DNA of 64,000 bases from Hyphomonas sp. L-53-1-40. GTDB lineage: Bacteria; Pseudomonadota; Alphaproteobacteria; Caulobacterales; Hyphomonadaceae. The translations under genes were made by a program, and so were the position numbers. The notes under the pieces are model-generated. The model did no database searches. It was not told the DNA's origin and was given only the letters and a program-made list of their open reading frames with translations. The stretch spans positions 89,411-153,410 of the forward strand of contig NZ_AWFI01000019.1 in assembly GCF_000682775.1 (NCBI RefSeq), read 5' to 3'. Of the stretch, positions 34,229 to 42,581 are shown in pieces. Positions within the stretch are counted from its first letter, which is position 1. Each line of letters begins with the position of its first letter.

Positions 34229-34857
34229 TGCCCCATCGCGAGATCCAGCGTCTCACACTTTACGGTGACTCCATTTCCGGCAATTGCATGAAACCGAAAT
34301 GGACCGCTGACCTGCTCGGCATCCCATATGATTGGGTAGAGGTCGATATCCTTCAGGGCGGCACCCAGACCGAAGACTTCCTGTCGCTGAACCCGGCGGG
34401 TCAGGTGCCGCTGGCGCGCTGGCCGGATGGCCGTGCGTTGCCACAGTCCAACGCTATCATGTTGTATCTCGCCGAAGAGGCAGGCAGTGACCTGGTCCCT
34501 TCTGACACGTTCCGGCGTGCCCAGATGATGAGCTGGCTGTTCTGGGAACAATATTCTCACGAGACCGCCATCGCTGTCCGGCGTTTCCAGAAGCACTATC
34601 TCAATACGCCGGACGACCAGATCGATCCGCAGCTGATGGCCAAGGGCCGCCGCGCACTGGGTGTGATGGAGCTGCAGCTGACCTATACGGACTGGATCGT
34701 CGGTGATGCGATGACGCTCGCCGACATCGCGCTGGTTGCCTACACACGGGTCGCCCATGAGGGCGGCTTTGACCTGTCTGACTTTCCCTCCGTGGAGAGA
34801 TGGGTCAGCCGCACCGAGGCGGCCCTCAATATACCGCACGCAAAAGAGGCTGCGTAA
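34228..34857 (+). CDS. Glutathione S-transferase family protein in the cys operon
   Basis: A 209-residue GST with the N-terminal thioredoxin-like domain (LTLYGDSISGNCMKPKWTADLLG, the cis-proline in NPAGQVPL, and QSNAIMLYLAE) and an all-helical C-terminal domain with TLADIALVAYT. The serine of SISGN is the likely glutathione-activating residue. Start and stop overlap the flanking genes (TAATG on both sides), so it is firmly inside the sulfur operon, where GSTs are not a standard member. Substrate unknown. Confidence 0.88.
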   Translation: MPHREIQRLTLYGDSISGNCMKPKWTADLLGIPYDWVEVDILQGGTQTEDFLSLNPAGQVPLARWPDGRALPQSNAIMLYLAEEAGSDLVPSDTFRRAQMMSWLFWEQYSHETAIAVRRFQKHYLNTPDDQIDPQLMAKGRRALGVMELQLTYTDWIVGDAMTLADIALVAYTRVAHEGGFDLSDFPSVERWVSRTEAALNIPHAKEAA

Positions 34858-36515
34858 TGTACAGATATGATGAGTTCGACGCCCGGATCGTCTCCGAGCG
34901 GGTTTCCCAATTCCGGGGACAAGTGAAACGCCGTATGGCGGGCACCTTGCTGGAAGACGAGTTCAAGCCGCTGCGCCTGCAGAACGGCGTGTATCTCCAA
35001 CTGCACGCCTATATGCTGCGTGTGGCTATTCCATATGGTCAGCTCAGCGGCCGCCAGTTGCGCCAATTGGCCATCGTCGCGCGTGACTATGACCGGAATT
35101 ACGGCCATTTCACTACACGCCAGAACATCCAGTTCAACTGGGTCGCGTTGAAAGACATCCCGGATGTGCTGGCCAAGCTTGCCGAGGTCGAGATGCATGC
35201 CATCCAGACCTCCGGAAACTGTATCCGCAACGTGACATCCGATCATTATGCCGGTGCGACGAAAGACGAACTGATGGATCCGCGGCCCTGGTGCGAGATC
35301 ATCCGCCAGTGGAGCACGTTCCACCCGGAGTTCGCCTTCCTGCCGCGCAAGTTCAAGATCGCCGTCACTGCGGCCGAGCATGATCGCGCGGCAATCCGCG
35401 TGCACGATATTGGCCTGCACATTCGCAAGCGCGGGGACGTGGTCGGGTTCGAGGTGCATGTCGGTGGCGGGCAGGGGCGTACACCGCACCTTGCTACACT
35501 GGTCAACGAGTTCGTGCCGGAAGCCCAACTGCTGGACTATCTCGAAGCCATCATGCGCGTCTACAATCGCTTCGGGCGCCGGGACAACAAGTACAAGGCT
35601 CGTATCAAGATCCTCGTCAGCGAACTGGGCGAAGCCGAGTTCCGTCGCCTCGTGGAAGAGGAATATGCCGCCCAACGCGAGAACGAAAAGATCGACCTGC
35701 CACAGGCCGAAATTGATCGTATCCATGCCTATTTTGCGCCGCCGGAACTGGCCGCGAAGCCGGACAAATCTTCGGCGTTTGAAGCGCTGAAGGCCGAAGA
35801 CACCGAGTTTGCGCGTTGGGCACGGATCAACCTCCATCCGCACAAGACCCCTGGCTATACGTCCATTACGGTCAGCCTGAAGCCGATTGGCGGTCTCGCC
35901 GGAGACGCCACCGACGCTCAGATGATGACCGTCGCGCATCTGGCCGAGACCTATGCCTATGACGATATCCGCGTCAGCCACGCCCAGAATCTGGTCCTGC
36001 CACATGTTGCGCTGGATGATCTGCCGGATGTTTATCGCGAGTTGAAGGCTGCCGGGTTGCATACCGCGAACGAAAGCCTGATCACCGACATGATTGTGTG
36101 TCCCGGTCTCGATTACTGCAACCTTGCCAATGCCCGTTCCATTCCGGTCGGGCAGGCGGTGCAGGAAGTGTTCGCCGATCCTGACTATCAGGAAGACATC
36201 GGCAGGCTGCACATCAATATTTCAGGCTGTATCAATGCCTGTGGTCACCACCATGTCGGCCATATCGGCATCCTTGGCGTCGACAAGAAGGGTGAGGAAT
36301 TCTATCAAATCACCTTTGGTGGCCGCGCCGATGAGAAGGCCGCGATCGGCGATATTGCCGGCCCCGGCCTGAAGGCTGACGACGTGCCCGGCGCTCTCAA
36401 ACGCGTCGTGGACACCTATCGCGAGCTGCGCGCCGACAAGGGCGAATTGTTCATCGAGACGCTGGCCCGCCTTGGCCATGATCCCTTCAAGGAGGCGCTT
36501 TATGCCGCTGGTTAA
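34857..36515 (+). CDS. cysI: Sulfite reductase, ferredoxin/siroheme hemoprotein
   Basis: A 552-residue nitrite/sulfite reductase. Duplicate half-domains each begin with a ferrite-like pattern (GQLSGRQLRQL and LTRQNIQFNW-type segments). The cluster and siroheme ligands are in CPGLDYCNLANARS and ISGCINACGHHHVG near residues 420 and 460. With DUF934 and cysH beside it and no cysJ flavoprotein visible, electrons probably come from ferredoxin. Nitrite reduction is less likely in this context. The ATG at 34857 overlaps the GST stop. Confidence 0.92.
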   Translation: MYRYDEFDARIVSERVSQFRGQVKRRMAGTLLEDEFKPLRLQNGVYLQLHAYMLRVAIPYGQLSGRQLRQLAIVARDYDRNYGHFTTRQNIQFNWVALKDIPDVLAKLAEVEMHAIQTSGNCIRNVTSDHYAGATKDELMDPRPWCEIIRQWSTFHPEFAFLPRKFKIAVTAAEHDRAAIRVHDIGLHIRKRGDVVGFEVHVGGGQGRTPHLATLVNEFVPEAQLLDYLEAIMRVYNRFGRRDNKYKARIKILVSELGEAEFRRLVEEEYAAQRENEKIDLPQAEIDRIHAYFAPPELAAKPDKSSAFEALKAEDTEFARWARINLHPHKTPGYTSITVSLKPIGGLAGDATDAQMMTVAHLAETYAYDDIRVSHAQNLVLPHVALDDLPDVYRELKAAGLHTANESLITDMIVCPGLDYCNLANARSIPVGQAVQEVFADPDYQEDIGRLHINISGCINACGHHHVGHIGILGVDKKGEEFYQITFGGRADEKAAIGDIAGPGLKADDVPGALKRVVDTYRELRADKGELFIETLARLGHDPFKEALYAAG

Positions 36516-36990
36516 GAACGGCACGGAGATCGACAATATCTGGGCCTTTGTCCCGGATGAAGGTGACCTGTCTCCTGGTGGATGTATTACAGTTTCGCTC
36601 GGACGGTTCCGCAGTGAGCGAGACATTCTTCTGGCCCGCAACACCGATATCGGCGTACGGCTGGAACCGGGTGATGACCCGCACGAACTGGAGGAATATC
36701 TCGACCGTTTGCAACTGATCGAGATCAGTTTCCCTAAATATACCGATGGTCGTGGATACTCCCAAGCCCAGCTTTTGCGCCGTCGCTTCGGCTATACCGG
36801 AGAGCTTCGCGCCGTGGGCCACGTCCTGCGGGATCAGATATTCTATATGAACCGTTCAGGCTTTGACGCTTACGAGACCGCCCGTGCTGACCTACATGAA
36901 GTGGTGAACGCACTGGAAGAGTATTCCGACGTCTACCAGCCCGCAGCGGGTGATCGGACGCCGGTGTATCGCAAGAGACACGAAAGCTGA
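36502..36990 (+). CDS. DUF934 protein of the sulfite reductase operon
   Basis: A 162-residue protein of the DUF934 family, with LEEYLDRLQLIEISFPKYTDGRGYSQAQLLRRRFGYTGELRAVGHVLRDQ. The family always travels with cysI and cysH, and its role in sulfite reduction is not resolved. AAGGAGG lies before the ATG at 36502, inside the end of cysI. It is 5 bases upstream of cysH. Confidence 0.9.
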   Translation: MPLVKNGTEIDNIWAFVPDEGDLSPGGCITVSLGRFRSERDILLARNTDIGVRLEPGDDPHELEEYLDRLQLIEISFPKYTDGRGYSQAQLLRRRFGYTGELRAVGHVLRDQIFYMNRSGFDAYETARADLHEVVNALEEYSDVYQPAAGDRTPVYRKRHES

Positions 36991-36995
36991 TCCTT

Positions 36996-37739
36996 ATGCC
37001 TTATGGCGACAGTCTTACCCGCAAGTCCGAAGCTGCGGACGTCCGCCTTGCTCGCCTGAATGGTGAGTTGCGCGACGCCTCCGCTCAGACGGTGCTGCGC
37101 GTCGCCATGGTTCGCGAATGGGCCAACAGCCTGACCTATGTGTCCAGTTTCGGCGCGGAAAGCGTCGCGATGCTGGCCCTGATTGCTGACGTGAAGCCGG
37201 ACCTGCCCATCGTTTTTCTCGAAACCGGCATGCATTTCCCGCAGACGCTGGACTACAAGGACGAGCTGATCGAAAAGCTCGGCCTGACCGGTGTGCGCGA
37301 AATTCCGCCGAGTGAGACCGAGCGCAAAGTGCTCGATCCGAAGAACAATCTCTGGAAAACCGATCCGGACGCCTGTTGCGCACTGCGTAAAGTACGCCCG
37401 CTGGAGCCGGCTCTGGAAGGCTTTGATGCCTGGATCACCGGTCGCAAACGCTTTCATGGTGGTGCCCGGATGAGCTTGCCGGTGTTTGAGTTCGCCAATG
37501 GCCGCTACAAGGTGAACCCGCTGGCCAACTGGACACCGGACGATGTGGAACTGCTGATCAAGCAACGCAATCTGCCGCGCCATCCGCTGGTTGCTCAGGG
37601 CTATCCGTCCATCGGCTGCTGGCCGTGCACAAAGCCGTCCGACAATCCGGACGATCCCCGCGCGGGTCGCTGGGCCGGACAGGAGAAGTCCGAATGCGGC
37701 CTCCACATCGACAAGACGGAACGCCCGCGCGTCTTCTAG
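36996..37739 (+). CDS. cysH: Adenylyl-sulfate (APS) reductase
   Basis: A 247-residue reductase that makes sulfite from activated sulfate. Four cysteines of a [4Fe-4S] cluster are visible: CCALRKVRPL near residue 127 and GCWPCTKP near residue 208. That makes it the APS rather than the PAPS type. The catalytic cysteine is in the C-terminal SECGLH. It ends the cysG-to-cysH operon. Its stop shares CTAG (37736-37739) with the convergent, broken SpoU gene. Confidence 0.92.
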   Translation: MPYGDSLTRKSEAADVRLARLNGELRDASAQTVLRVAMVREWANSLTYVSSFGAESVAMLALIADVKPDLPIVFLETGMHFPQTLDYKDELIEKLGLTGVREIPPSETERKVLDPKNNLWKTDPDACCALRKVRPLEPALEGFDAWITGRKRFHGGARMSLPVFEFANGRYKVNPLANWTPDDVELLIKQRNLPRHPLVAQGYPSIGCWPCTKPSDNPDDPRAGRWAGQEKSECGLHIDKTERPRVF

Positions 37740-38538
37740 GCCTTCGCCCCGAATATGTGAGCCATGGCGATCGCTCCGGCGGTCGCCACGTTCACACTGT
37801 CAAAGCCTTCCGTCATTGGGATTCGCACGGGCGTACAAGCCGCGATCAACTCGTCCGGCAGCCCCGGTCCTTCGGCACCGAGCAGGATGGCGAGTCGGTC
37901 CGGCACAACCATTTCGGTGATCGGCGGGGCTTCTGCACGCGGCGTCATCGCCCAGACCTCATAGTCCGCCGCCTTGGCCGCGTTCACCATGTCCAGGCCC
38001 GTCCCGCCATGGGCATAGGGCAGCCATAGGCTGCGCGGATGGCCTTGCGATAGAGGGGGTCACAGCATTGAACATCCATCAGCACCGCATCTGCGCCAAA
38101 GGCAGCGGCATTGCGAAAGCACGCGCCGACATTGTCGTGATTGGACAGGTCTGACATCAGGAGCAGGGTAGAGGGACTGGCCTCTATGGCGGCGAGAAAC
38201 GCGGCCGGTTCGGCGATGTCGCCTTTCAGCCCACAGGCAAGCACGCCGCGATGCATCGGAAACCCTGCGACCGCATCCATCACCGACTGGGGCGCGACAT
38301 AGACCGGCACGTTCTCCGGTACGAGGGCCATCAATTCGGCCAGCGGTGCGACCCGGTTCTCTGCAAGGAACACACTTTCCAGCGTAAAACGTCCCCGACG
38401 CAGCGCTGTCTCCAGCGCTACTTTGCCTTCGACGATGAAGCGCGCGCCATGACCTGAAGTCAGGTCCTTCTCGCGAATGGATGTGTAAGCCTCCAGCCTC
38501 GCATCTGTCGCGCTATCAACTTCTATCGCAAATCCCAT
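37736..38538 (-). pseudogene. SpoU-family RNA 2'-O-methyltransferase, frameshifted
   Basis: The N-terminal domain and the front half of the knotted SPOUT domain (LSNHDNVGACFRNAAAFGADA, then DPLYRKAIR) read in one frame from 38538. The rest (LWLPYAHGG, then LLGAEGPGLP and TEGFDSVNVATA) is in another frame ending at 37736. The conserved R-(V/A)-S-x-G stretch between IR and LWLP is missing at about 38030, consistent with a deletion of about 13 bases. All three SpoU motifs survive in the DNA but not in one frame. A sequence error is possible. Confidence 0.8.
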
Positions 38539-38716
38539 TTCAATTTCTCTATGCTGAGGCGCAAGACGTTGTCCAATTGGCGGGGCGTCCATGACGTGGA
38601 ACGAATCCGGCTCGGCCGACTACGAGCATACTTCACCCATACGGACAAATCGACGTCCGGCACAGACGATCCAGGCCGAACATTCTCCTACAGGGGATCC
38701 CCCCGCACTTCAGCTC

Positions 38717-38743
38717 AAAAAATTCTCCCAATAGGAGAAAAAT
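38717..38743. terminator. AT-flanked hairpin in the gene-poor gap
   Basis: TTCTCC pairs with GGAGAA around CAATA, flanked by A runs on both sides. It could end transcription on the minus strand or be part of the promoter of the 38825 gene. It lies in an AT-rich interval. Confidence 0.35.
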
Positions 38744-38824
38744 TCTACTGTTTGGTATTGTTATCGCAATCATAAATAGATAGAGGGAGATTGCGAAGGA
38801 TTTGCAGGCGGGCCGGGGGGACGC

Positions 38825-39418
38825 ATGAATATCATGATGAAAACCATTGTGGTGCTTTGGCACCATAGGCTCATCCTTGTATTGTTGCTGGTCGCGTTTT
38901 GCGTGGTCGCGATCTCTGTAGGAAACCGCATGCACCGCAAGGCGATGTTGGAATACGTTACGGACAAACAGTTTCAGTTAAATTTGGAAATGACCCGCTA
39001 TAGCGGGGCAGAGGCTCCACCAATTCTCCTCAGCTCGCTGAGCGAAGATGATATAGGACTTGTCCATAGACTGCGGGAATCGCACGAGCGGGTACATTTG
39101 GGGTTTCCCGAGTGTCGCCGCGCTCCAGCCAGATCAATTGTTGGCCCTCAGCCTGATCCCTTGATCTGTGAAGTCCAGATTCCTCCAAGAAAGCCGTCAG
39201 ACATAATTTGTGAGTCTGAAATCGGTTCTCATCCCTATGTGGCTGCGGGCAGGTTCATTCGCGGAGCCTATTCGGCATGTCTGATGACACTTTGGTCAAG
39301 AGAGCAGGGAGAATGGTCGCTGAATTCTGCCGCGGTAGGTCCAATGAAAGACGACCCGGTATTAAGCGGGTCGTCTGAGTTGGATGAAGGTGCGTATTCG
39401 AGCCTGACCGGTCGCTAA
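38825..39418 (+). CDS. Membrane-anchored protein of unknown function
   Basis: A 197-residue protein with one N-terminal membrane segment (about 14-31, LILVLLLVAFCVVAISVG) and a soluble, probably periplasmic domain with four cysteines. No family is recognised. The region has more AT and more rare-looking codons (TTA, AGA, ATA) than its neighbours, so it may be a recent arrival. It stands alone, with a gap of about 285 bases before it, and its TAA overlaps the rpoH stop. Confidence 0.6.
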   Translation: MNIMMKTIVVLWHHRLILVLLLVAFCVVAISVGNRMHRKAMLEYVTDKQFQLNLEMTRYSGAEAPPILLSSLSEDDIGLVHRLRESHERVHLGFPECRRAPARSIVGPQPDPLICEVQIPPRKPSDIICESEIGSHPYVAAGRFIRGAYSACLMTLWSREQGEWSLNSAAVGPMKDDPVLSGSSELDEGAYSSLTGR

Positions 39419-40323
39419 GCCGGGTTGGGGGCCATGTTCGGCAGGCCCTGATCCTTGGCCATACGTTTCATGGCTTTCTGGAGCTTTTCGAACGCGCGCA
39501 CTTCGATCTGGCGAATACGCTCACGCGAAACACTGTAAACCTCGGACAGTTCTTCAAGTGTTTTCGGCTCTTCCGACAGGCGGCGCTCGGTCAGGATGTG
39601 GCGTTCACGCTCGTTGAGGTCTTCCATGGCAGCGGTCAGCAATTCCATCCGCGCATTGAATTCCTGCTTGTCGGCAAACTCCTCAGCCTGGCCCTGATCG
39701 TCGTCGGCCAGCCAGTCCTGCCACTCCATGTCGCCATCAGTACCCATCGGCACGTTCAGCGACGCGTCAGAGCCGGACATGCGCCCGTTCATCGAATACA
39801 CTTCAGCTTCTGTCACGTTCAGCTTTTCGGCGATCAATTGGGCCTGTTCCGGGCGAAGGTCGCCTTCGTCCAGAGCCTTCATTTCGCCTTTCAGGCGGCG
39901 AAGGTTGAAGAACAGCTTCTTCTGCGCGGCCGTGGTGCCGAGTTTCACGAGGCTCCAGCTGCGCAGGATGTATTCCTGAATGGCGGCACGAATCCACCAC
40001 ATGGCATAGGTAGCAAGCCGGAAACCCTTGTCCGGGTCGAATTTCTTCACGGCCTGCATAAGACCGACATTGCCCTCGGAGATCACTTCGGCCATCGGCA
40101 GGCCATAGCCGCGATAGCCCATTGCGATCTTCGCAACGAGACGCAGATGGGATGTCACCATCTTCTCGGCAGACTGGGTATCTTCCTGCTCGCGCCACTG
40201 ACGGGCGAGCATGAATTCCTCATTCTTCTCGAGCATGGGAAACTTACGAATTTCGGTGAGATAACGGCTCAGACCCTGCTCCGGGCTGAGTGCCACACTC
40301 GCACTGGCGGTTTTGTTCGCCAT
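39415..40323 (-). CDS. rpoH: RNA polymerase sigma-32 (heat shock) factor
   Basis: A 302-residue sigma-70-family factor. Region 2 contains EVISEGNVGLMQAVKKFDPDKGFRLATYAMWWIRAAIQEYILR, with the RpoH-box region QKKLFFNLRRLK just after, and region 4.2 is TLEELSEVYSVSRERIRQIE. It directs heat-shock genes. AGGAGGAGA precedes the ATG at 40323. The RpoH box and the length separate it from RpoD. Confidence 0.95.
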   Translation of the reverse strand: MANKTASASVALSPEQGLSRYLTEIRKFPMLEKNEEFMLARQWREQEDTQSAEKMVTSHLRLVAKIAMGYRGYGLPMAEVISEGNVGLMQAVKKFDPDKGFRLATYAMWWIRAAIQEYILRSWSLVKLGTTAAQKKLFFNLRRLKGEMKALDEGDLRPEQAQLIAEKLNVTEAEVYSMNGRMSGSDASLNVPMGTDGDMEWQDWLADDDQGQAEEFADKQEFNARMELLTAAMEDLNERERHILTERRLSEEPKTLEELSEVYSVSRERIRQIEVRAFEKLQKAMKRMAKDQGLPNMAPNPA

Positions 40324-40623
40324 ATCTAATCTCCTCCTTTGCAGACCAACCCCGCGTTGCGGCGATCGTTCCGGCAATCAGATCTTCTTCCTGACGTTTA
40401 GCCCCGCATAGCGGCGGCGTCGCCCCGTACAAACCGCATGAATGTCATCGCGGTTTAACATAAATAAGTATTCGCCCCCTGCTTTTGAAGGGGTTCCAAG
40501 CGTCTGAATTTGCGCTTCGGAGGCAGTATATCTCGTGGCGGCAAAGTGATCCAGAAGGCTGCCACACCTTGCTGTCAGAAGTTGCGGAACCGGTTTGAAG
40601 GTTGCGCGGTTGATTGCCCATAC
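40324..40623. other. Gene-free stretch between rpoH and the GntA gene
   Basis: Holds the divergent promoters. An inverted repeat AAACCGC (40431-40437) and GCGGTTT (40450-40456), with 12 bases between, could be an operator about 110 bases upstream of rpoH. I looked for guanidine riboswitch hairpins (ACGR loops) before the GntA gene and did not see them. Confidence 0.45.
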
Positions 40624-41316
40624 ATGACAGGAAACAACCAAATGGGCAGCACCACTCTCACCCGCACGGACGCCTTCCGGCAATTCGTGCAATCAGATTC
40701 CTTTCCCTGTATTGGGGCAAAATCGGCAATGGTTCGCGATCAGCTGGTCATTGCGGAATTCGGCGACATCGATTCCGCTGCAGGTGACATCAATCTCAGG
40801 CGCGCACTGGAAGAGTTTATCGAGGAGCTCGATTTCAGCTCCCCTGTGGTTCAGTCCTTCGTCGCCATCTTCACGGGGCCGACCGAGCTGTCAGAGACTG
40901 AATTCGAGCGTGCGCTCTGGAACCGGCTTCAATCCTTGCACAATCTCGATGTGGTCGAGGGCAGGGGGTGGGCCGAGAGCGCGGAGCGTGATCCGGAATC
41001 GGCACATTTCTCGATGGGCTTGCTGGGCGAGGCCTTCTTCGTCATCGGCCTGCACCCGAACGCATCCCGACCAGCCCGTCGTTTCGAGTTTCCTGCGCTC
41101 GTCTTCAATTCGCATGAGCAATTTGAACGCCTGCGCCAGGATGGCCGGTTCGAGAAAATGAAGCAGATCATTCGAGAGCGCGACAAGGCGCTCGCCGGTT
41201 CGGTTAATCCGATGCTGGCAGATTTCGGCCGGGGGTCTGAAGCCGCGCAGTATTCAGGCCGCGAAGTCGGGCCTGAGTGGAAATGTCCGTTCACCCCGCA
41301 GGAGCCTGCGAAATGA
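40624..41316 (+). CDS. GntA-type (YqcI/YcgG) heme-dependent N-oxygenase
   Basis: A 230-residue protein of the YqcI/YcgG family, which includes GntA, the heme enzyme that N-hydroxylates arginine-type guanidine groups in guanitoxin synthesis. Family blocks are visible: FVAIFTGP, EFERALWNRLQSLH, GEAFFVIGLHPNASRPARRFEFPALVFN, and NPMLADFGRGSEAAQYSGR followed by CPF. The heme ligand is presumed to be one of the conserved histidine or cysteine residues. The start at 40624 is where conservation begins. ATGA overlaps with the next gene. Confidence 0.88.
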   Translation: MTGNNQMGSTTLTRTDAFRQFVQSDSFPCIGAKSAMVRDQLVIAEFGDIDSAAGDINLRRALEEFIEELDFSSPVVQSFVAIFTGPTELSETEFERALWNRLQSLHNLDVVEGRGWAESAERDPESAHFSMGLLGEAFFVIGLHPNASRPARRFEFPALVFNSHEQFERLRQDGRFEKMKQIIRERDKALAGSVNPMLADFGRGSEAAQYSGREVGPEWKCPFTPQEPAK

Positions 41317-41906
41317 GTCACCGTATCCCCCCGAAATCCGGCACGGCTTTCATCCTGCGCAAGGGCGAACGCCTGACCGTGACAGATCCCGAAGGCGAAC
41401 AAGTCAGCGACATGGTCGCCTACAATCTGGACGACCGGAAGGAAGTGATTTCATCCGGGCGCTCCCTCGATTATGCCGGGCGCATGTTCCTGACCAGGGG
41501 AGACATGCTCTACTCCAATCGCAGCCGTGACATGTTGAAAATTGTCGAGGATGAGGTCGGCCGTCATGATTTCACGCTGACGCCCTGCTCGAAGGATACG
41601 TTCCGCAAGCTGTACAATGAGGCTGATCCCGAAGGTGGTTGTCAGGAAAACCTCGAAGCAGCCCTGGCCGAATACGGCATAGGCCCCGATGATATTCCGA
41701 TCGCGTTCAACATCTTCATGCACGTCGCGACAGATCCTCAGACGGGCGAGATCAAGGTTTTGCCACCCCTGAGTAAAGCGGGGCAGTCGATTACGTTCGA
41801 AGCCTGCATGGACCTTCTGATCGGCATGACCAGCTGCTCCGCAGGAGAGTCCAATAATTTTCGCTACAAGCCGATAGATTATGAGATCGTGAAGGCAGTC
41901 GCCTGA
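41313..41906 (+). CDS. DUF1989 / urea carboxylase-associated family protein
   Basis: A 197-residue protein with SGTAFILRKGERLTVTDPEGEQVSDMVAYN and a set of conserved cysteine, histidine and asparagine residues: CSKDTFRKLY, GGCQENL, FNIFMHV and SCSAGESNN. The family contains the carboxyguanidine deiminase subunits CgdA and CgdB and proteins of unknown function near GntA homologues. Here a single copy is fused by overlap to the N-oxygenase gene, so it likely acts on the same guanidino or amine compound. The substrate is not known. Confidence 0.82.
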   Translation: MSHRIPPKSGTAFILRKGERLTVTDPEGEQVSDMVAYNLDDRKEVISSGRSLDYAGRMFLTRGDMLYSNRSRDMLKIVEDEVGRHDFTLTPCSKDTFRKLYNEADPEGGCQENLEAALAEYGIGPDDIPIAFNIFMHVATDPQTGEIKVLPPLSKAGQSITFEACMDLLIGMTSCSAGESNNFRYKPIDYEIVKAVA

Positions 41907-42448
41907 TGGATATTTCAGCAATCTATTATGACGGATGGAAAGACCTTGTCCGTATCGCGCTTGCCGCCCCAGTCTTATATTTCACCATCATCGCTTTCAT
42001 CCGGCTCGCTGGAAAGCGGTCCACGTCTCAGATGAACAATTTTGACTGGGTGGTGACCGTGGCGCTGGGCTCAATCGCTGGAGCGGGCATCACCTCGAAT
42101 TCCGTCACGGCTGTCGAAGCCCTGTTCGCCATTGCAGTCCTCCTGTTTATTCAATGGGGGCTGACATTCGTTCTGGCGCGCAGCGACTCTGTGGAATGGC
42201 TTGTGAAATCCAGTCCACGACTTCTGGTGTATCGGGGGCAGTACCTTATGCAGAATATTCGCGATGAGCGTCTGACCAAGTCCGAAGTGCTCGCCGCGTT
42301 GCGTGAGAATGGCCTGACACGCGTTGCCGAAGCTGAGTTGGTCGTGCTCGAAACGGATGCTTCTTTCAGCGTGATTGCGCGTGACAATGCGGATGTATCG
42401 CCCGAACATCTTGCCCAATCTGTCGTCGGAGTTCCAGGCCACTCCTGA
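41906..42448 (+). CDS. YetF/DUF421 membrane protein
   Basis: A 180-residue protein with about three membrane segments in the first 90 residues (including FTIIAFIRLAGKRSTSQMNNFDWVVTVALGS, the DUF421 start) and a soluble domain with LLVYRGQYLMQNIRDERLTKSEVLAALRENGL. That soluble domain is the YetF type. The TGA of the DUF1989 gene overlaps its ATG, so three genes are coupled. Function unknown. Confidence 0.82.
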   Translation: MDISAIYYDGWKDLVRIALAAPVLYFTIIAFIRLAGKRSTSQMNNFDWVVTVALGSIAGAGITSNSVTAVEALFAIAVLLFIQWGLTFVLARSDSVEWLVKSSPRLLVYRGQYLMQNIRDERLTKSEVLAALRENGLTRVAEAELVVLETDASFSVIARDNADVSPEHLAQSVVGVPGHS

Positions 42449-42581
42449 AGTGTGCGTCACAATAAATTCATGAAAGTCAAAGTCTTGTACGCTGTTGTGG
42501 CTATTACTGGTTACAAAGTTTTCAGACTGTGATGATAGCGAGAACCCATAAGGCCTTTTGGGTGGGGCAGATGGGTTTATT

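Noticed and set aside
34740..36212. A 490-codon open frame on the minus strand
   Set aside because: It is antisense to cysI, whose cluster and siroheme motifs are clear.
40324..40623. A guanidine riboswitch upstream of the GntA gene
   Set aside because: I looked for the two ACGR-loop hairpins of the mini-ykkC type and for a longer ykkC-like fold and did not find them.
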